A program made the position numbers and the translations under genes. From contig NZ_CP059726.1 in the NCBI RefSeq assembly GCF_014117425.1, positions 124,001 to 188,000 of the forward strand: 64,000 bases of DNA. Reading direction: 5' to 3'. Source of the DNA: Bartonella sp. HY038. Lineage in GTDB: Bacteria > Pseudomonadota > Alphaproteobacteria > Rhizobiales > Rhizobiaceae. Shown piece by piece: positions 47,178 to 56,368 of the stretch (the stretch's first letter is position 1; every line of letters begins with the position of its first letter). Below the pieces are notes generated by a model. The model was not told where the DNA came from and did not search any database. It saw nothing but the letters and a program-made list of their open reading frames with translations.

Positions 47178-48779
47178 CTATTGACCTAACCATAAATCAT
47201 AATTGCTTGATGAATCCCAACGCGGTGTATTATGGTGGTTTTTCATTACCTTGCTGGTGGTTGCCACAAATGGATGCTCAATCGCGAAAATCACCGGTAA
47301 ATCTTCCATCTCTAATTTTTGCATTTGATGATAAAGATCAGCGCGTTTTTTGGGGTCTATCTCAATTGCCGCTTGTTCAATAAGACTGTCCATTTTTTCC
47401 GATTTATAGCCATATTGATTGCTCCAAGGCGTGCCAGCTGGAATACCTGATTGCAGCCAAACAGTGGTGGAAACTGCTGGATCATTGCGGAATAAATGCC
47501 AGCCGCTCGCCGTGTCAAAATCATGGTCACGATAAACGCCATTTAAAAAGCCGGGTGCATCATTGGCAACAAGTTCCACCTCAATGCCCACCTCTTTTAA
47601 CGCTTGTGCATAATATTCTGCCCAAAGCTGTGTATATTCGCCCCAAGGTGCTGGGCGGTGGCGCAATTTAAAGCGAATGCCATTGGCATCGGCTTTGTAG
47701 CCAGCCTCGTCAAGCAATTGCTTGGCTTTTTCAACATCATAGGCATAGCTTGGCACATCATCGGTATAATTTGCGCCGCCCGTGCTTGGAATTGGCCCAT
47801 GCCCGGGCTTACCATAGCCACGCATGATATTTTTAATAGCAAAATCAATATCTAAAGCGTGATAAATTGCTTGGCGCACTTTTAAATTGGCAAGGATAGG
47901 ATTGCGCAAATTAAACTCAACCGTGGTATGGGCGATGTTATTTTCAAAACCTTTGGGACCAATGTCAAATTTGCCGCTCGCGCCAAGGCGTTCCATATCC
48001 GACATAGAAATGCTGTTAAAGCCGCTTTCCATCAACTCACCTGATTGAAGTGCGGCAGCAGCCGCAGCCTTATCGGTGATAAAACGCCAAACCACGCGGT
48101 CAAGATAGGGATAATTTTTGCCGCGCCAATAATCATCATTGCGTTCAGCTATAATGTATTGACCACGCTCATATTTAGAAAATTTAAATGGACCGGTACC
48201 AATTGGCGCGGCATTATATTTATTTCTTAAAATATCAGTGCCTTCATAAAGATGCTTGGGCACTGGGTGACCAAGATCAGGCATAGCAGCAACCAAAAGT
48301 TCCATCGGCATTGGCTTTGCATAATTGAAAACTGCTTTATGCGGAGTTGGGCAATCAACCGACACCAAATTTTCTTGTAAGGTTGAAGAATAATTGAGCA
48401 AAGGCTTCCAAAGATTTATGGCACTATAGGCAACATCATCACAGGTAAAATCAACCCCATCATGCCAGCGAACATTTTCGCGCAAATCAAAGGTAATGGT
48501 TTTACCATCTTCTGATGAAGACCATTTGGTGGCTAAAACGGGCACATAACCTTCATAAGAACGATCAATCAATGGTTCCATGATCTTGCCAGAAATCATA
48601 TAAACACCGGTAGACGCCCGCAAGGCTGGATTTAAAACCCCTTGCTCTTGGTTAAGGTGGAAAATAGCAGTGCCGCCTGTTGTAATAATATTTTCGGGTT
48701 TCACATATTCGGCGGCTGTAGCAAAGCTACCGCTACCCAAGGCCAACACAACACCAAGTCCCACTTTGAATAAATTCAT
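47178..48779 (-). CDS. Periplasmic substrate-binding protein of peptide-type ABC transporter (SBP_bac_5)
   Basis: A 533-residue exported protein. It has a signal peptide of about 22 residues (FKVGLGVVLALGSGSFATAA, AxA site) and no lipobox Cys. Family 5 features are LATKWSSSEDGKTITFDLRE with the following NVRWHDG segment, IGTGPFKFSKY and VRQAIYHALD. First gene of the dpp-like operon. The ligand, whether a peptide, a glutathione-type conjugate or an opine, cannot be inferred. It captures substrate in the periplasm for the two permeases downstream. Confidence 0.92.
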   Translation of the reverse strand: MNLFKVGLGVVLALGSGSFATAAEYVKPENIITTGGTAIFHLNQEQGVLNPALRASTGVYMISGKIMEPLIDRSYEGYVPVLATKWSSSEDGKTITFDLRENVRWHDGVDFTCDDVAYSAINLWKPLLNYSSTLQENLVSVDCPTPHKAVFNYAKPMPMELLVAAMPDLGHPVPKHLYEGTDILRNKYNAAPIGTGPFKFSKYERGQYIIAERNDDYWRGKNYPYLDRVVWRFITDKAAAAAALQSGELMESGFNSISMSDMERLGASGKFDIGPKGFENNIAHTTVEFNLRNPILANLKVRQAIYHALDIDFAIKNIMRGYGKPGHGPIPSTGGANYTDDVPSYAYDVEKAKQLLDEAGYKADANGIRFKLRHRPAPWGEYTQLWAEYYAQALKEVGIEVELVANDAPGFLNGVYRDHDFDTASGWHLFRNDPAVSTTVWLQSGIPAGTPWSNQYGYKSEKMDSLIEQAAIEIDPKKRADLYHQMQKLEMEDLPVIFAIEHPFVATTSKVMKNHHNTPRWDSSSNYDLWLGQ

Positions 48780-49050
48780 AAAAATTTTCCCGTTTCATGC
48801 GACAATTGATATATTGGTTGATATATTGAGTGTCTATTGCAACCAAAAGCAATTGCATCATCTAAATTGGCTATAAAATAGAATTTTTTTCTAAAACTAT
48901 GAAGCGTTAAAATTTTCAAAAACAGTTAAAAATTAGAAAAATTATGCTAAATTAACCATATTTTTCAGTACAAAATTCTTACAATTAAGAATGTGATGAT
49001 AAAGCCAAAGGCACCACAAATTTCGATCAAAAACGCACTCACTTATAGGC

Positions 49051-49674
49051 TTAATTATATTGCCACTTTGCTTTTAAACATATCTCAAAAGGTGCCTGCC
49101 AGATGTTTTTATCACCTTCATAAATATTGGTTACCTCTGGATTTGGAGCCAAGTTGCTCAAATCCATTAGCTCTCCCTCAGCACCAAATATTAAATCAAA
49201 CTTATTTTTAAAAAATATTTTCTGAAAATCATCATCGTTTAATGGATATATTTTAATTTTTTCTGCACCTTTTTTTAAAATACTAATTTTTAATAAGCTT
49301 CCATCCACATAGGGTAGGCTATATAGTGGTAAAAAATACTTCCAATTTTTTCTATCCATATATTTAAAAAAAATACCAAAACTATATAAATATTCCTGCC
49401 ATTGAATATCTTTATCAATAGCTGTAAAACTTAATCGTATTCCAGGAGGTAATCTTTCTTGCCTCTCATCATTAAATTCGCTTTCAACTAATTTATTGGT
49501 ATTTTTGTCAACAATAATCGGTGCCGTCAGCGATAATTCCACTTTCATGCCATCAATAATCACTGAACTTTGACACCTATCCTCACTAACTGCTTCTGCC
49601 CCAAAAGACGAGCTTGCAAATGAAATAGCTGCCATGAATAAAATAATCGAAAAAGCATTGCTGAATTTAACCAT
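49051..49674 (-). CDS. Secreted protein of five-copy tandem family, copy 1
   Basis: A 207-residue exported protein with an N-terminal signal peptide ending near A26-E-A28. The mature protein has a conserved N-terminal strand region (CQSSVIIDGMKVELSLTAPI, 34-53), a conserved FTAIDKDIQWQEYLY (83-97), a variable core (98-175) and a conserved C-terminus (TNIYEGDKNIWQAPFEICLK, 182-201). Two conserved cysteines (34 and 199) could form a disulfide. In this copy the core (FFKYMDRKNWKYFLPLYSLP) is the most divergent. No known domain. Last in the array direction of transcription. Confidence 0.75.
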   Translation of the reverse strand: MVKFSNAFSIILFMAAISFASSSFGAEAVSEDRCQSSVIIDGMKVELSLTAPIIVDKNTNKLVESEFNDERQERLPPGIRLSFTAIDKDIQWQEYLYSFGIFFKYMDRKNWKYFLPLYSLPYVDGSLLKISILKKGAEKIKIYPLNDDDFQKIFFKNKFDLIFGAEGELMDLSNLAPNPEVTNIYEGDKNIWQAPFEICLKAKWQYN

Positions 49675-49802
49675 TCATTCGCCTCACGGATAACCACCTC
49701 TTTACTTATCATTGAATTGTTTTGCGCCAAACATATTATGCGAGCAGGTCTTTTAGCGAGGGTATTTTTACTTTAACCAGCTCGAAATAAAACTATAGTA
49801 GA

Positions 49803-50426
49803 TTAATTATAATGCCACTTTGCTTTTAAACATATTTCAAAAGGTGCCTGCCAAATATTTTTATCGCCTTCATAAATATTGGTGATTGTTGGATTTGGAG
49901 CCATCTTTTTTATATCGTGTAATCTTCCTAAAGCGCCAAATGTTATATTAAAGCCATTTTTTTCAAATATTTCGGGAAAATTAATAAAACTTATAGAATG
50001 AACTTTCGTCATTTCCATGCCTTTTTTTAAAACATCAACTTTTATTAAGCTTTCAGATACATTTGGCCGAGTGGATTGTATAAGGAGACCTTTTGGGTCA
50101 TTGCCATTCATATACCAAATATCGATACCAAAATTATATAAGTATTCCTGCCATTGAATATCTTTATCAATAGCAGTAAAACTTAATCGTATTCCAGGAG
50201 GTAATCTTTCTTGCCTCTCATCATCAAAGTCATTTTCAATCAATTTATTGGTATTTTTGTCAACAATAATCGGTGCCGTCAGCGATAATTCGACTTTCAT
50301 GCCATCAATAAGAACTGAGCTTTGACACAAATCCTCGCTAAGTGCTTCTGCCCCAAAAGACGAGCTTGCAAATGAAATAGCTGCTATGAATAAAATAATA
50401 AAAAAAGCTTTGATGAATTCAACCAT
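49803..50426 (-). CDS. Secreted protein of five-copy tandem family, copy 2
   Basis: A 207-residue paralogue of copy 1 with the same signal peptide, conserved flanks and cysteine pair. Its variable core (GIDIWYMNGNDPKGLLIQS, then VDVLKKGMEMTKVHS and FGALGRLHDIKKM) is nearly that of copy 4, although copies 2 and 4 are not adjacent. This suggests gene conversion within the array. GGGAGGGCGAATGA precedes the ATG. Function unknown. Confidence 0.75.
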   Translation of the reverse strand: MVEFIKAFFIILFIAAISFASSSFGAEALSEDLCQSSVLIDGMKVELSLTAPIIVDKNTNKLIENDFDDERQERLPPGIRLSFTAIDKDIQWQEYLYNFGIDIWYMNGNDPKGLLIQSTRPNVSESLIKVDVLKKGMEMTKVHSISFINFPEIFEKNGFNITFGALGRLHDIKKMAPNPTITNIYEGDKNIWQAPFEICLKAKWHYN

Positions 50427-50543
50427 TCATTCGCCCTCCCCTTTGCTTATCATTGAATTGTTTTGCGCCAAATATATTATGTGAGCAGGTCTTTTAGCGG
50501 GGGTATTTTTACTCTAACCAGCTCGAAATAAAACTATAGTAGA

Positions 50544-51179
50544 TTAATTATATTGCCACTTTGCTTTTAAACATATTTCAAAAGGTGCCTGCCAAATATT
50601 TTTATCACCATAATAAGGATTGGTTAATCTATCACGAGGGGTTAGTACATTTATATCCATTAATCTTCCCATGGCAGCGAAGGTCATATCAAATCCATTC
50701 TTTGCTGAGTATTCTTTAAAATTTATATGCGATAATGGATATAATATTATCTCTTTTTTTCCCTTTTTTAATAGACTAATCTCTAATAATTTCTCTGTAA
50801 TAATGGGTGGGGTATAGTGGCCGGATAGCCCCGTCCAACTATCTCCAAGCATGTAGCCATACCAAATATTGGAGGTATATAAGGCTTTTTGCCATTTTAT
50901 ATCTTTATCAGTTGCGGTAAAACTTAATCGTATTGATGGTATAACCTGCCGTTTTTCCTCATCATTAAAGTCATTTTCAACTAACTTATGTGTTTTTTTA
51001 TCAACAATAATTGGCGATGTTAGTGATAACTCCACTTTCATGCCATCAAGCAGCATTGAACTTTGACACCTATCCTTGCTAAGTGCTTCTGCCCCAAAAG
51101 ACGAGCTTGCCAAAAAATTTGAAAGCGAAATAGCTGCTATGAATAAAATAATCGAAAAAGCTTTGCTGAATTTAACCAT
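50544..51179 (-). CDS. Secreted protein of five-copy tandem family, copy 3
   Basis: A 211-residue paralogue with a slightly longer signal peptide (an extra LSNFL-type insert, shared with copy 4). The flanks are somewhat diverged (VIPSIRLSFTATDKDIKWQK). The core, SNIWYGYMLGDSWTGLSGHY, then KEIILYPLSHINFKEYSAKN, differs from all other copies. The C-terminus has TNPYYGDKNIWQAPFEICLK. Both cysteines are kept. Function unknown. Confidence 0.75.
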   Translation of the reverse strand: MVKFSKAFSIILFIAAISLSNFLASSSFGAEALSKDRCQSSMLLDGMKVELSLTSPIIVDKKTHKLVENDFNDEEKRQVIPSIRLSFTATDKDIKWQKALYTSNIWYGYMLGDSWTGLSGHYTPPIITEKLLEISLLKKGKKEIILYPLSHINFKEYSAKNGFDMTFAAMGRLMDINVLTPRDRLTNPYYGDKNIWQAPFEICLKAKWQYN

Positions 51180-51296
51180 TCATTCGCCCTCCCCTTTGCT
51201 TATCATTGAATTGTTTTGCGCCAAACATATTATGCAAGCAGGCCTTTTAGCGAGGGCATTTTTAGTTTAACCAGCTCGACACAAAACTATAGCAGC

Positions 51297-51932
51297 TTAA
51301 TTATATTGCCACTTTGCTTTTAAACATATCTCAAAAGGTGCCTGCCAAATATTTTTATCACCTTCATAAATATTGGTTACTTCTGGATTTGGAGCCATCT
51401 TTTTTATATCGTGTAATCGACCTAAAGCGCCAAATGTTATATTAAAGCCATTTTTTTCAAATATTTCGGCAAAATTGACTAACCTTATAGAAGAAAACTG
51501 CGTTTTATTCATCCCTTTTTTTAAAACATCAACTCTTATTAATCGTTCTGATACTCTCGGCGAAAGAGAATGTATGAGGAGACTTTCTGGGTCGTTGCCA
51601 TTCATATACCAAATATCGATACCAAAACTATATAAATATTCCTGCCATTGAATATCTTTATCAATAGCCGTAAAACTTAATCGTATTCCAGGGTGTAATC
51701 TTTCTTGCCTCTCCTCATCAAAGTCATTTTCAACTAATTCATTGGTAATTTTATTGACAATAATTGGCGCCGTCAGCGATAATTCCACTTTCATGCCATC
51801 AATAATCACTGAACTTTGACACAAATCCTTACTAAGTGCTTCCGCCCCAAAAGACGAGCTTGCAAACGAATTTGAAAGCGAAATAGCGGCTAGGAATAAA
51901 ATTATAAAAAAAACTTTGCTGAATTTAACCAT
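51297..51932 (-). CDS. Secreted protein of five-copy tandem family, copy 4
   Basis: A 211-residue paralogue. I start it at ATG 51932 (MVKFSKVFF, GGGGAGGGG upstream), matching the other copies; a longer frame to 51989 only extends into the upstream spacer. The signal peptide carries the SLSNSF insert. The core is a close relative of that in copy 2 (GIDIWYMNGNDPESLLIHS) and less so of copy 5. Function unknown. Confidence 0.75.
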   Translation of the reverse strand: MVKFSKVFFIILFLAAISLSNSFASSSFGAEALSKDLCQSSVIIDGMKVELSLTAPIIVNKITNELVENDFDEERQERLHPGIRLSFTAIDKDIQWQEYLYSFGIDIWYMNGNDPESLLIHSLSPRVSERLIRVDVLKKGMNKTQFSSIRLVNFAEIFEKNGFNITFGALGRLHDIKKMAPNPEVTNIYEGDKNIWQAPFEICLKAKWQYN

Positions 51933-52052
51933 CCATTTCCCCTCCCCTTTGCTTATCATCGGGCTGATGTTTTGCGCTAAACATACCATGCAAGTGCGTC
52001 TTTCATGGGTCGTATTTTTACTTTAACCAGCTCGAAATAAAACTATAGCAGC

Positions 52053-52676
52053 TTAATTATAGTGCCACTTTGCTTTTAAACATAGTCTAAATGGTGCCTG
52101 CCAAATATTTTTATCGCCTTCATAAATATTGGTTACTTCTGGATTTGGAGCCATCTTTTTTATGTCGCGTAATCGACCTGAAGCACTAAATGTTATATCA
52201 TAGCCATTATTTTTAAATACTTCGGAAAAATTGACTAACATTAAAGAATAAAACCACGTTGTATTCATCCCTTTTTTTAAAACATCAACTTTTATTAATC
52301 GTTCTGATACTATCGGTAGACTAGAAGGTATTAAAAGGCTTCGAAATTTGTTGTCGTTCATGTATGAAAGCTTAGTACCAACATCGTATAAATATTCTTG
52401 CCATTGAATATCCTTATCAATCGCAGTGAAATTTAATGCTAATCTCGGCACTATTTTCTTTTGCTTTTCACTATTAAATTCGCTTTCAATCAATTCATTG
52501 GTATTTTTATCAACAATAATTGGTGCCGTCAGCGATAATTCGACTTTCATGCCATCAATAATCACTGAACTTTGACACAAATCCTTGCTAAATGCTTCTG
52601 CCCCAAAAGACGAGCTTGCAAATGCAATAACTGCCATGAATAAAATAATTGAAAAAGCTTTACTGAATTTAACCAT
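52053..52676 (-). CDS. Secreted protein of five-copy tandem family, copy 5 (first in transcription)
   Basis: A 207-residue paralogue nearest to the array's upstream end. The signal peptide and N-terminal strand are conserved. The segment after it (SEKQKKIVPRLALNFTAIDK) is diverged from the PPGIRLSFTAIDK form of copies 1 and 2, while part of the core (SERLIKVDVLKKGM) matches copies 2 and 4. The C-terminus reads APFRLCLKAKWHYN with the second cysteine kept. The array promoter should lie in 52677-52900. Function unknown. Confidence 0.75.
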   Translation of the reverse strand: MVKFSKAFSIILFMAVIAFASSSFGAEAFSKDLCQSSVIIDGMKVELSLTAPIIVDKNTNELIESEFNSEKQKKIVPRLALNFTAIDKDIQWQEYLYDVGTKLSYMNDNKFRSLLIPSSLPIVSERLIKVDVLKKGMNTTWFYSLMLVNFSEVFKNNGYDITFSASGRLRDIKKMAPNPEVTNIYEGDKNIWQAPFRLCLKAKWHYN

Positions 52677-52926
52677 TCATTCGCCTCACGAATTGCCGCC
52701 TCTTTGCTTATCATTAAGCCAATATTTTACACAATATATATTATAGGAGGCGTGTCCTTTTTAACGTTAAATATCTACGTCTTATTAAGCTGATAATAAA
52801 ATAAAATATTGCTATGATTGTAATGCATAAAAATAGAACAAAATTGCGGCCAGCCACAGAAAAGTTATTTGGTAAAATTAAAAACCTCCTTATAGTGATT
52901 TCTTGATTATATTGGGAGGTATTATC

Positions 52927-54540
52927 ATGGCGGAGGCTTTTAATTATATTATTATTGGTGCAGGTACTGCTGGTTGCTTATTGGCCAATCGCTTATCAGA
53001 AAATCCAAATAATCGGGTTTTACTGTTGGAAGCAGGCAAGCGCGATAATTATATCTGGATTCATATTCCCGTCGGCTATCTTTATTGCATTAACAATCCG
53101 CGCACCGATTGGTGTTTTACAACCGAGCCGCAAAAAGGCTTGAATGGCCGCGCCCTTGCCTATCCTCGCGGTAAGGTGCTTGGTGGCTGCTCGTCCATCA
53201 ATGGTATGATTTATATGCGCGGCCAAGCGCAAGATTATGATCATTGGCGCCAATTAGGTGGCATTGGTTGGGCTTGGGATGATGTTTTGCCATTTTTTAA
53301 AAAATCTGAAGATTATTTTGGCAATGATAGCGAATTTCACGGCAAAGGCGGCGAGTGGCGGGTTGAAGAACAGCGTTTGCATTGGGATATTCTTGATGCG
53401 TTTCGTGATGCTGCTCATGCCTATGGTATTCCTATTATCAATGATTTCAACCGTGGAGATAATGAAGGCATTTCTTATTTTAATGTCAACCAAAACCATG
53501 GTGTACGGCTTAATACCGCCAAAGCCTTTTTAAAGCCAGCTGCCCATCGTCCTAATTTGGAAGTGCATACAAAGGCGCAAGTTAAGCGGCTAGAATTTTC
53601 CAAAACCAGTGAAGATGCAGGCTTGCGTGCAAGTGGCGTGGTGATTAGCGGCGCGCAAGGTGATGAGACAATTTTTGCAGACCGCGAAATTATTCTTTGT
53701 GCGGGTGCCGTTGGGTCGCCGCAAATATTAGAGCTTTCCGGTATTGGTCGCGGTGATGTTTTACAAGCCGCCAATATTGATCTTATCCTAGAGCGCAAAG
53801 AGGTTGGCGAAAACTTGCAAGACCATTTACAATTGCGCTGCGCTTTCAAGGTGGAAAATATTGCCACTTTAAATGAAAAGGCCTCAAGCCTTTGGGGTAA
53901 GATGATGATAGGCCTTGAATATTTGCTTAAACGCTCTGGCCCAATGGCGATGGCTCCAAGCCAGCTTGGTATTTTTACTCGCTCTCATCACAGTTTTACC
54001 ACGCCCAATTTGCAATATCATGTACAGCCTTTAAGCCTTGGCAAATTTGGTGAACCAGTGCATAAATTTCCAGCCTTTACCGCAAGTGTTTGTAATTTAC
54101 GCCCCGATAGCCGTGGCACTATTCATATTAAAAATAATGATTATCGACAAGCGCCTGCTATTTCGCCTAATTATTTAAACGCTGCCAGCGATCAAGCCGT
54201 TGCGGCCGATTCAATACGTATTACCCGCAAAATTGTCGAACAAGCACCTTTGCAAAAATTTAATCCGGTGGAATTTATGCCGGGCGGCAATTTTTTTAGT
54301 GAAGATGATTTAATCAAAGCTGCAGGCGACATTGGCACAACAATTTTTCACCCTGTTGGCACGTGCTGCATGGGCAGTGATGAAAACAGCATTGTTGATC
54401 CGCAGTTAAGGGTGCGCGGCATACATGGTTTACGCATAGCCGATGCTTCTATCATGCCAAGAATAACCTCAGGCAATACCAATTCACCAACCTTGATGAT
54501 TGCTGAAAAGGCCGCAGCTTTTATTTTAAAAAATGATTGA
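52927..54540 (+). CDS. GMC-family FAD oxidoreductase (choline/alcohol dehydrogenase-like)
   Basis: A 537-residue flavoenzyme. The N-terminal FAD dinucleotide motif is IIIGAGTAGCLLANRLSE followed by the acidic strand end LLLEAGKRD. GMC signature 1 is RGKVLGGCSSINGMIYMRG; signature 2 is GAVGSPQILELSGIG. The C-terminal active site has FHPVGTCCMG with the catalytic His and ASIMPRITSGNTNSPTLM with the second His position replaced by Asn (GNTN), as in many GMC dehydrogenases. It resembles BetA and alcohol/polyol dehydrogenases; no BetB or carrier neighbour supports choline. Start ATG 52927 has GGGAGG upstream. Confidence 0.88.
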   Translation: MAEAFNYIIIGAGTAGCLLANRLSENPNNRVLLLEAGKRDNYIWIHIPVGYLYCINNPRTDWCFTTEPQKGLNGRALAYPRGKVLGGCSSINGMIYMRGQAQDYDHWRQLGGIGWAWDDVLPFFKKSEDYFGNDSEFHGKGGEWRVEEQRLHWDILDAFRDAAHAYGIPIINDFNRGDNEGISYFNVNQNHGVRLNTAKAFLKPAAHRPNLEVHTKAQVKRLEFSKTSEDAGLRASGVVISGAQGDETIFADREIILCAGAVGSPQILELSGIGRGDVLQAANIDLILERKEVGENLQDHLQLRCAFKVENIATLNEKASSLWGKMMIGLEYLLKRSGPMAMAPSQLGIFTRSHHSFTTPNLQYHVQPLSLGKFGEPVHKFPAFTASVCNLRPDSRGTIHIKNNDYRQAPAISPNYLNAASDQAVAADSIRITRKIVEQAPLQKFNPVEFMPGGNFFSEDDLIKAAGDIGTTIFHPVGTCCMGSDENSIVDPQLRVRGIHGLRIADASIMPRITSGNTNSPTLMIAEKAAAFILKND

Positions 54541-54596
54541 ACCCATTATATTTAACTAAAAAAGCCTTATCCCCTGCCCTATTATGCGCTCAAAAA

Positions 54597-54650
54597 ATAC
54601 GCAAAATAAAAATTTAAAGCACGCGAAAAACTAATTTGGCGTGCTTTAAA
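54597..54650 (-). terminator. Terminator of the transaldolase gene
   Basis: Perfect 12-bp arms TTTAAAGCACGC (54613-54624) and GCGTGCTTTAAA (54639-54650). On the minus strand TTTTTATTTTG follows. It lies 27 bp after the talB stop. Confidence 0.75.
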
Positions 54651-54676
54651 AAAAGGCTTTAAAAAACGTTGATCAA

Positions 54677-55633
54677 TTAAGCGGTCAACAATTTATCAAT
54701 CATGGTGCGAAGGGCGGTTAAATCCTTAGCAAAACCACGAATACCTTCTGACAATTTTTCAGCTGCCATCACATCTTCATTCATCATCCAACGGAAGGTT
54801 TTTTCATCCATGTGGATCGGTGCTTCAGCAGTAACCGTTTCAGGTGATAATTGACGTGGCAATGCACCATTGTCATTGGCCAATTCGTCCAAAAGCGCCG
54901 GGCTAATGGTTAGGCGGTCACAACCAGCAAGAGCTTCAATTTCACCGGCATTGCGGAAAGACGCTCCCATAACAATGGTTTTAATGCCATTAGCCTTGTA
55001 ATAATTGTAAATTGAGCGAACCGATAAGACACCTGGATCAGTTTCTGCGGTGTAATCAAGACCAGTTGATTTTTTGTACCAATCAAGGATACGGCCAACA
55101 AATGGCGAAATAAGGAAAGCGCCAGCATCGGCGCAGGCAATGGCTTGCGCTTTGCTAAAGAGCAAGGTCAAATTGCAATCAATGCCTTCTTTTTGCAAAA
55201 TTTCTGCAGCACGAATACCTTCCCAAGTTGATGCAAGCTTGATTAAAATACGCTCGCGATCAATGCCGCGCTCTTTATAGGCGGCAATGATATTATGGGC
55301 TTTTTTAACCGACGCTTCGGTATCAAAAGAAAGATCTGCATCAACTTCAGTTGAAACACGCCCCGGTACAATATTTACCAAAGCTGCACCAACCGAAATT
55401 GCAAGGCGATCCGCAATAGCGCTGATAATTGCTTCACGGCTGCCATTTTGTCCCTTGCCCCAGCTAACGGCTTCACTCACCGCAGAGCTAAACATTGGCG
55501 TGCCCAATGCTTTTAAAACAATGGTAGGATTGGTGGTGCAATCGGTTGGCTTGAGGCGAATAACCGCATCAATATCGCCAGTATCGGCAACCACAGTCGT
55601 CATGGCGCGCAATTGTTCCAACTTGCTGGTCAT
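54677..55633 (-). CDS. talB: Transaldolase (TalB type)
   Basis: A 318-residue pentose-phosphate enzyme that transfers a dihydroxyacetone unit between sedoheptulose 7-phosphate and glyceraldehyde 3-phosphate. The length is close to the 317 residues of E. coli TalB, and the Schiff-base lysine falls at K132 in [12 protein letters not shown]. Other signatures are [12 protein letters not shown] (N-terminal), [16 protein letters not shown] and [20 protein letters not shown]. Start ATG 55633 (GGAG upstream) matches family length; the ATG at 55651 adds six residues. Monocistronic. Confidence 0.96.
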   Translation of the reverse strand: MTSKLEQLRAMTTVVADTGDIDAVIRLKPTDCTTNPTIVLKALGTPMFSSAVSEAVSWGKGQNGSREAIISAIADRLAISVGAALVNIVPGRVSTEVDADLSFDTEASVKKAHNIIAAYKERGIDRERILIKLASTWEGIRAAEILQKEGIDCNLTLLFSKAQAIACADAGAFLISPFVGRILDWYKKSTGLDYTAETDPGVLSVRSIYNYYKANGIKTIVMGASFRNAGEIEALAGCDRLTISPALLDELANDNGALPRQLSPETVTAEAPIHMDEKTFRWMMNEDVMAAEKLSEGIRGFAKDLTALRTMIDKLLTA

Positions 55634-55762
55634 AGAAAACTCCAAACTCAAATAAATGATCCTATTGATTTGTTAAAATGCGCTAAAAAGAATAATTTAT
55701 CAATGGTGATTTGTGGCTATTTTTAAAAAGAGATAATGCTCATAAAAATCATTATTGATAAA

Positions 55763-56212
55763 TTATTTTTTCATATAATCTAGCCAAGCTTTTCTATCTT
55801 TAAATATGGTAAGTAGATCACCGGTTTGATCATTTTCAATCATCTCATTGCACTTAATAATTGTTGGCCCAGTCACTGCAGCCATTTTATGATATATATT
55901 TTCAAGGGCTTGATAAAATAAGTTCACATTTTTAAATGTAATTAGACTACTGTCAAAAATCTTTGTTGTTTTTTGCCTATCGCAACAAAATAAATAATAA
56001 TAATAAGTATTTTTTATGGTTTTTGAATATAAATAATCTTCACCAAAATCAAATATTAAAGCGGCTTCCATTTCTTTTTCAATAAAATCTATCAATCCTA
56101 TAGCATTTTTTTGTCTTTCAAATTCTTCGACCTTGTCAGATAATTCATCATTATCCGCAAGCCCACCAAAAGGTGCTAATAAATTATCAAATACATATTC
56201 ATATATAATCAT
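55763..56212 (-). CDS. Hypothetical acidic protein (orphan)
   Basis: A 149-residue soluble, mostly helical acidic protein with no recognised domain. Features are a long charged helix (LSDKVEEFERQKNAIGLIDF), an aromatic run (NTYYYYLFCCDRQKTTK) and a Lys/Trp C-terminus. The ribosome-binding site is weak. It is AT-rich and isolated between talB and znuA, like the other orphans. An immunity-like role is possible but unsupported. Confidence 0.55.
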   Translation of the reverse strand: MIIYEYVFDNLLAPFGGLADNDELSDKVEEFERQKNAIGLIDFIEKEMEAALIFDFGEDYLYSKTIKNTYYYYLFCCDRQKTTKIFDSSLITFKNVNLFYQALENIYHKMAAVTGPTIIKCNEMIENDQTGDLLTIFKDRKAWLDYMKK

Positions 56213-56368
56213 CTCAATTTACCTAATTACCAATGGATCAATATTGATATAGGTTAGGATCATGCCTGCCAATGAATTAGCAGCCATGACCCGAAATTTT
56301 ATCTCGATTTATAAACAATATATCAATTTTGCTTAACACTTTGCAAAAGTGCTAGTCTAAGCAAAATC

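Larger units (their letters stand above)
49051..52700 (-). repeat. Tandem duplication of about 750 bp, five units
   Basis: Gene starts at 49674, 50426, 51179, 51932 and 52676 are spaced 752, 753, 753 and 744 bp apart. The spacers are also alike: each holds a CTTATCAT..GAATTGTTTTGCGCC block, a GAGCAGGTCTTTTAGCG-type block and ACCAGCTCGA near the next stop. Similarity is therefore at DNA level over whole units, with divergence concentrated in the central third of each gene. Confidence 0.85.

Noticed and set aside
49675..52052. Repeated spacers of the five-copy array as a CRISPR-like or insertion-element structure
   Set aside because: Repeats are whole-gene units of about 750 bp, with no short regular repeats, terminal inverted repeats or transposase.
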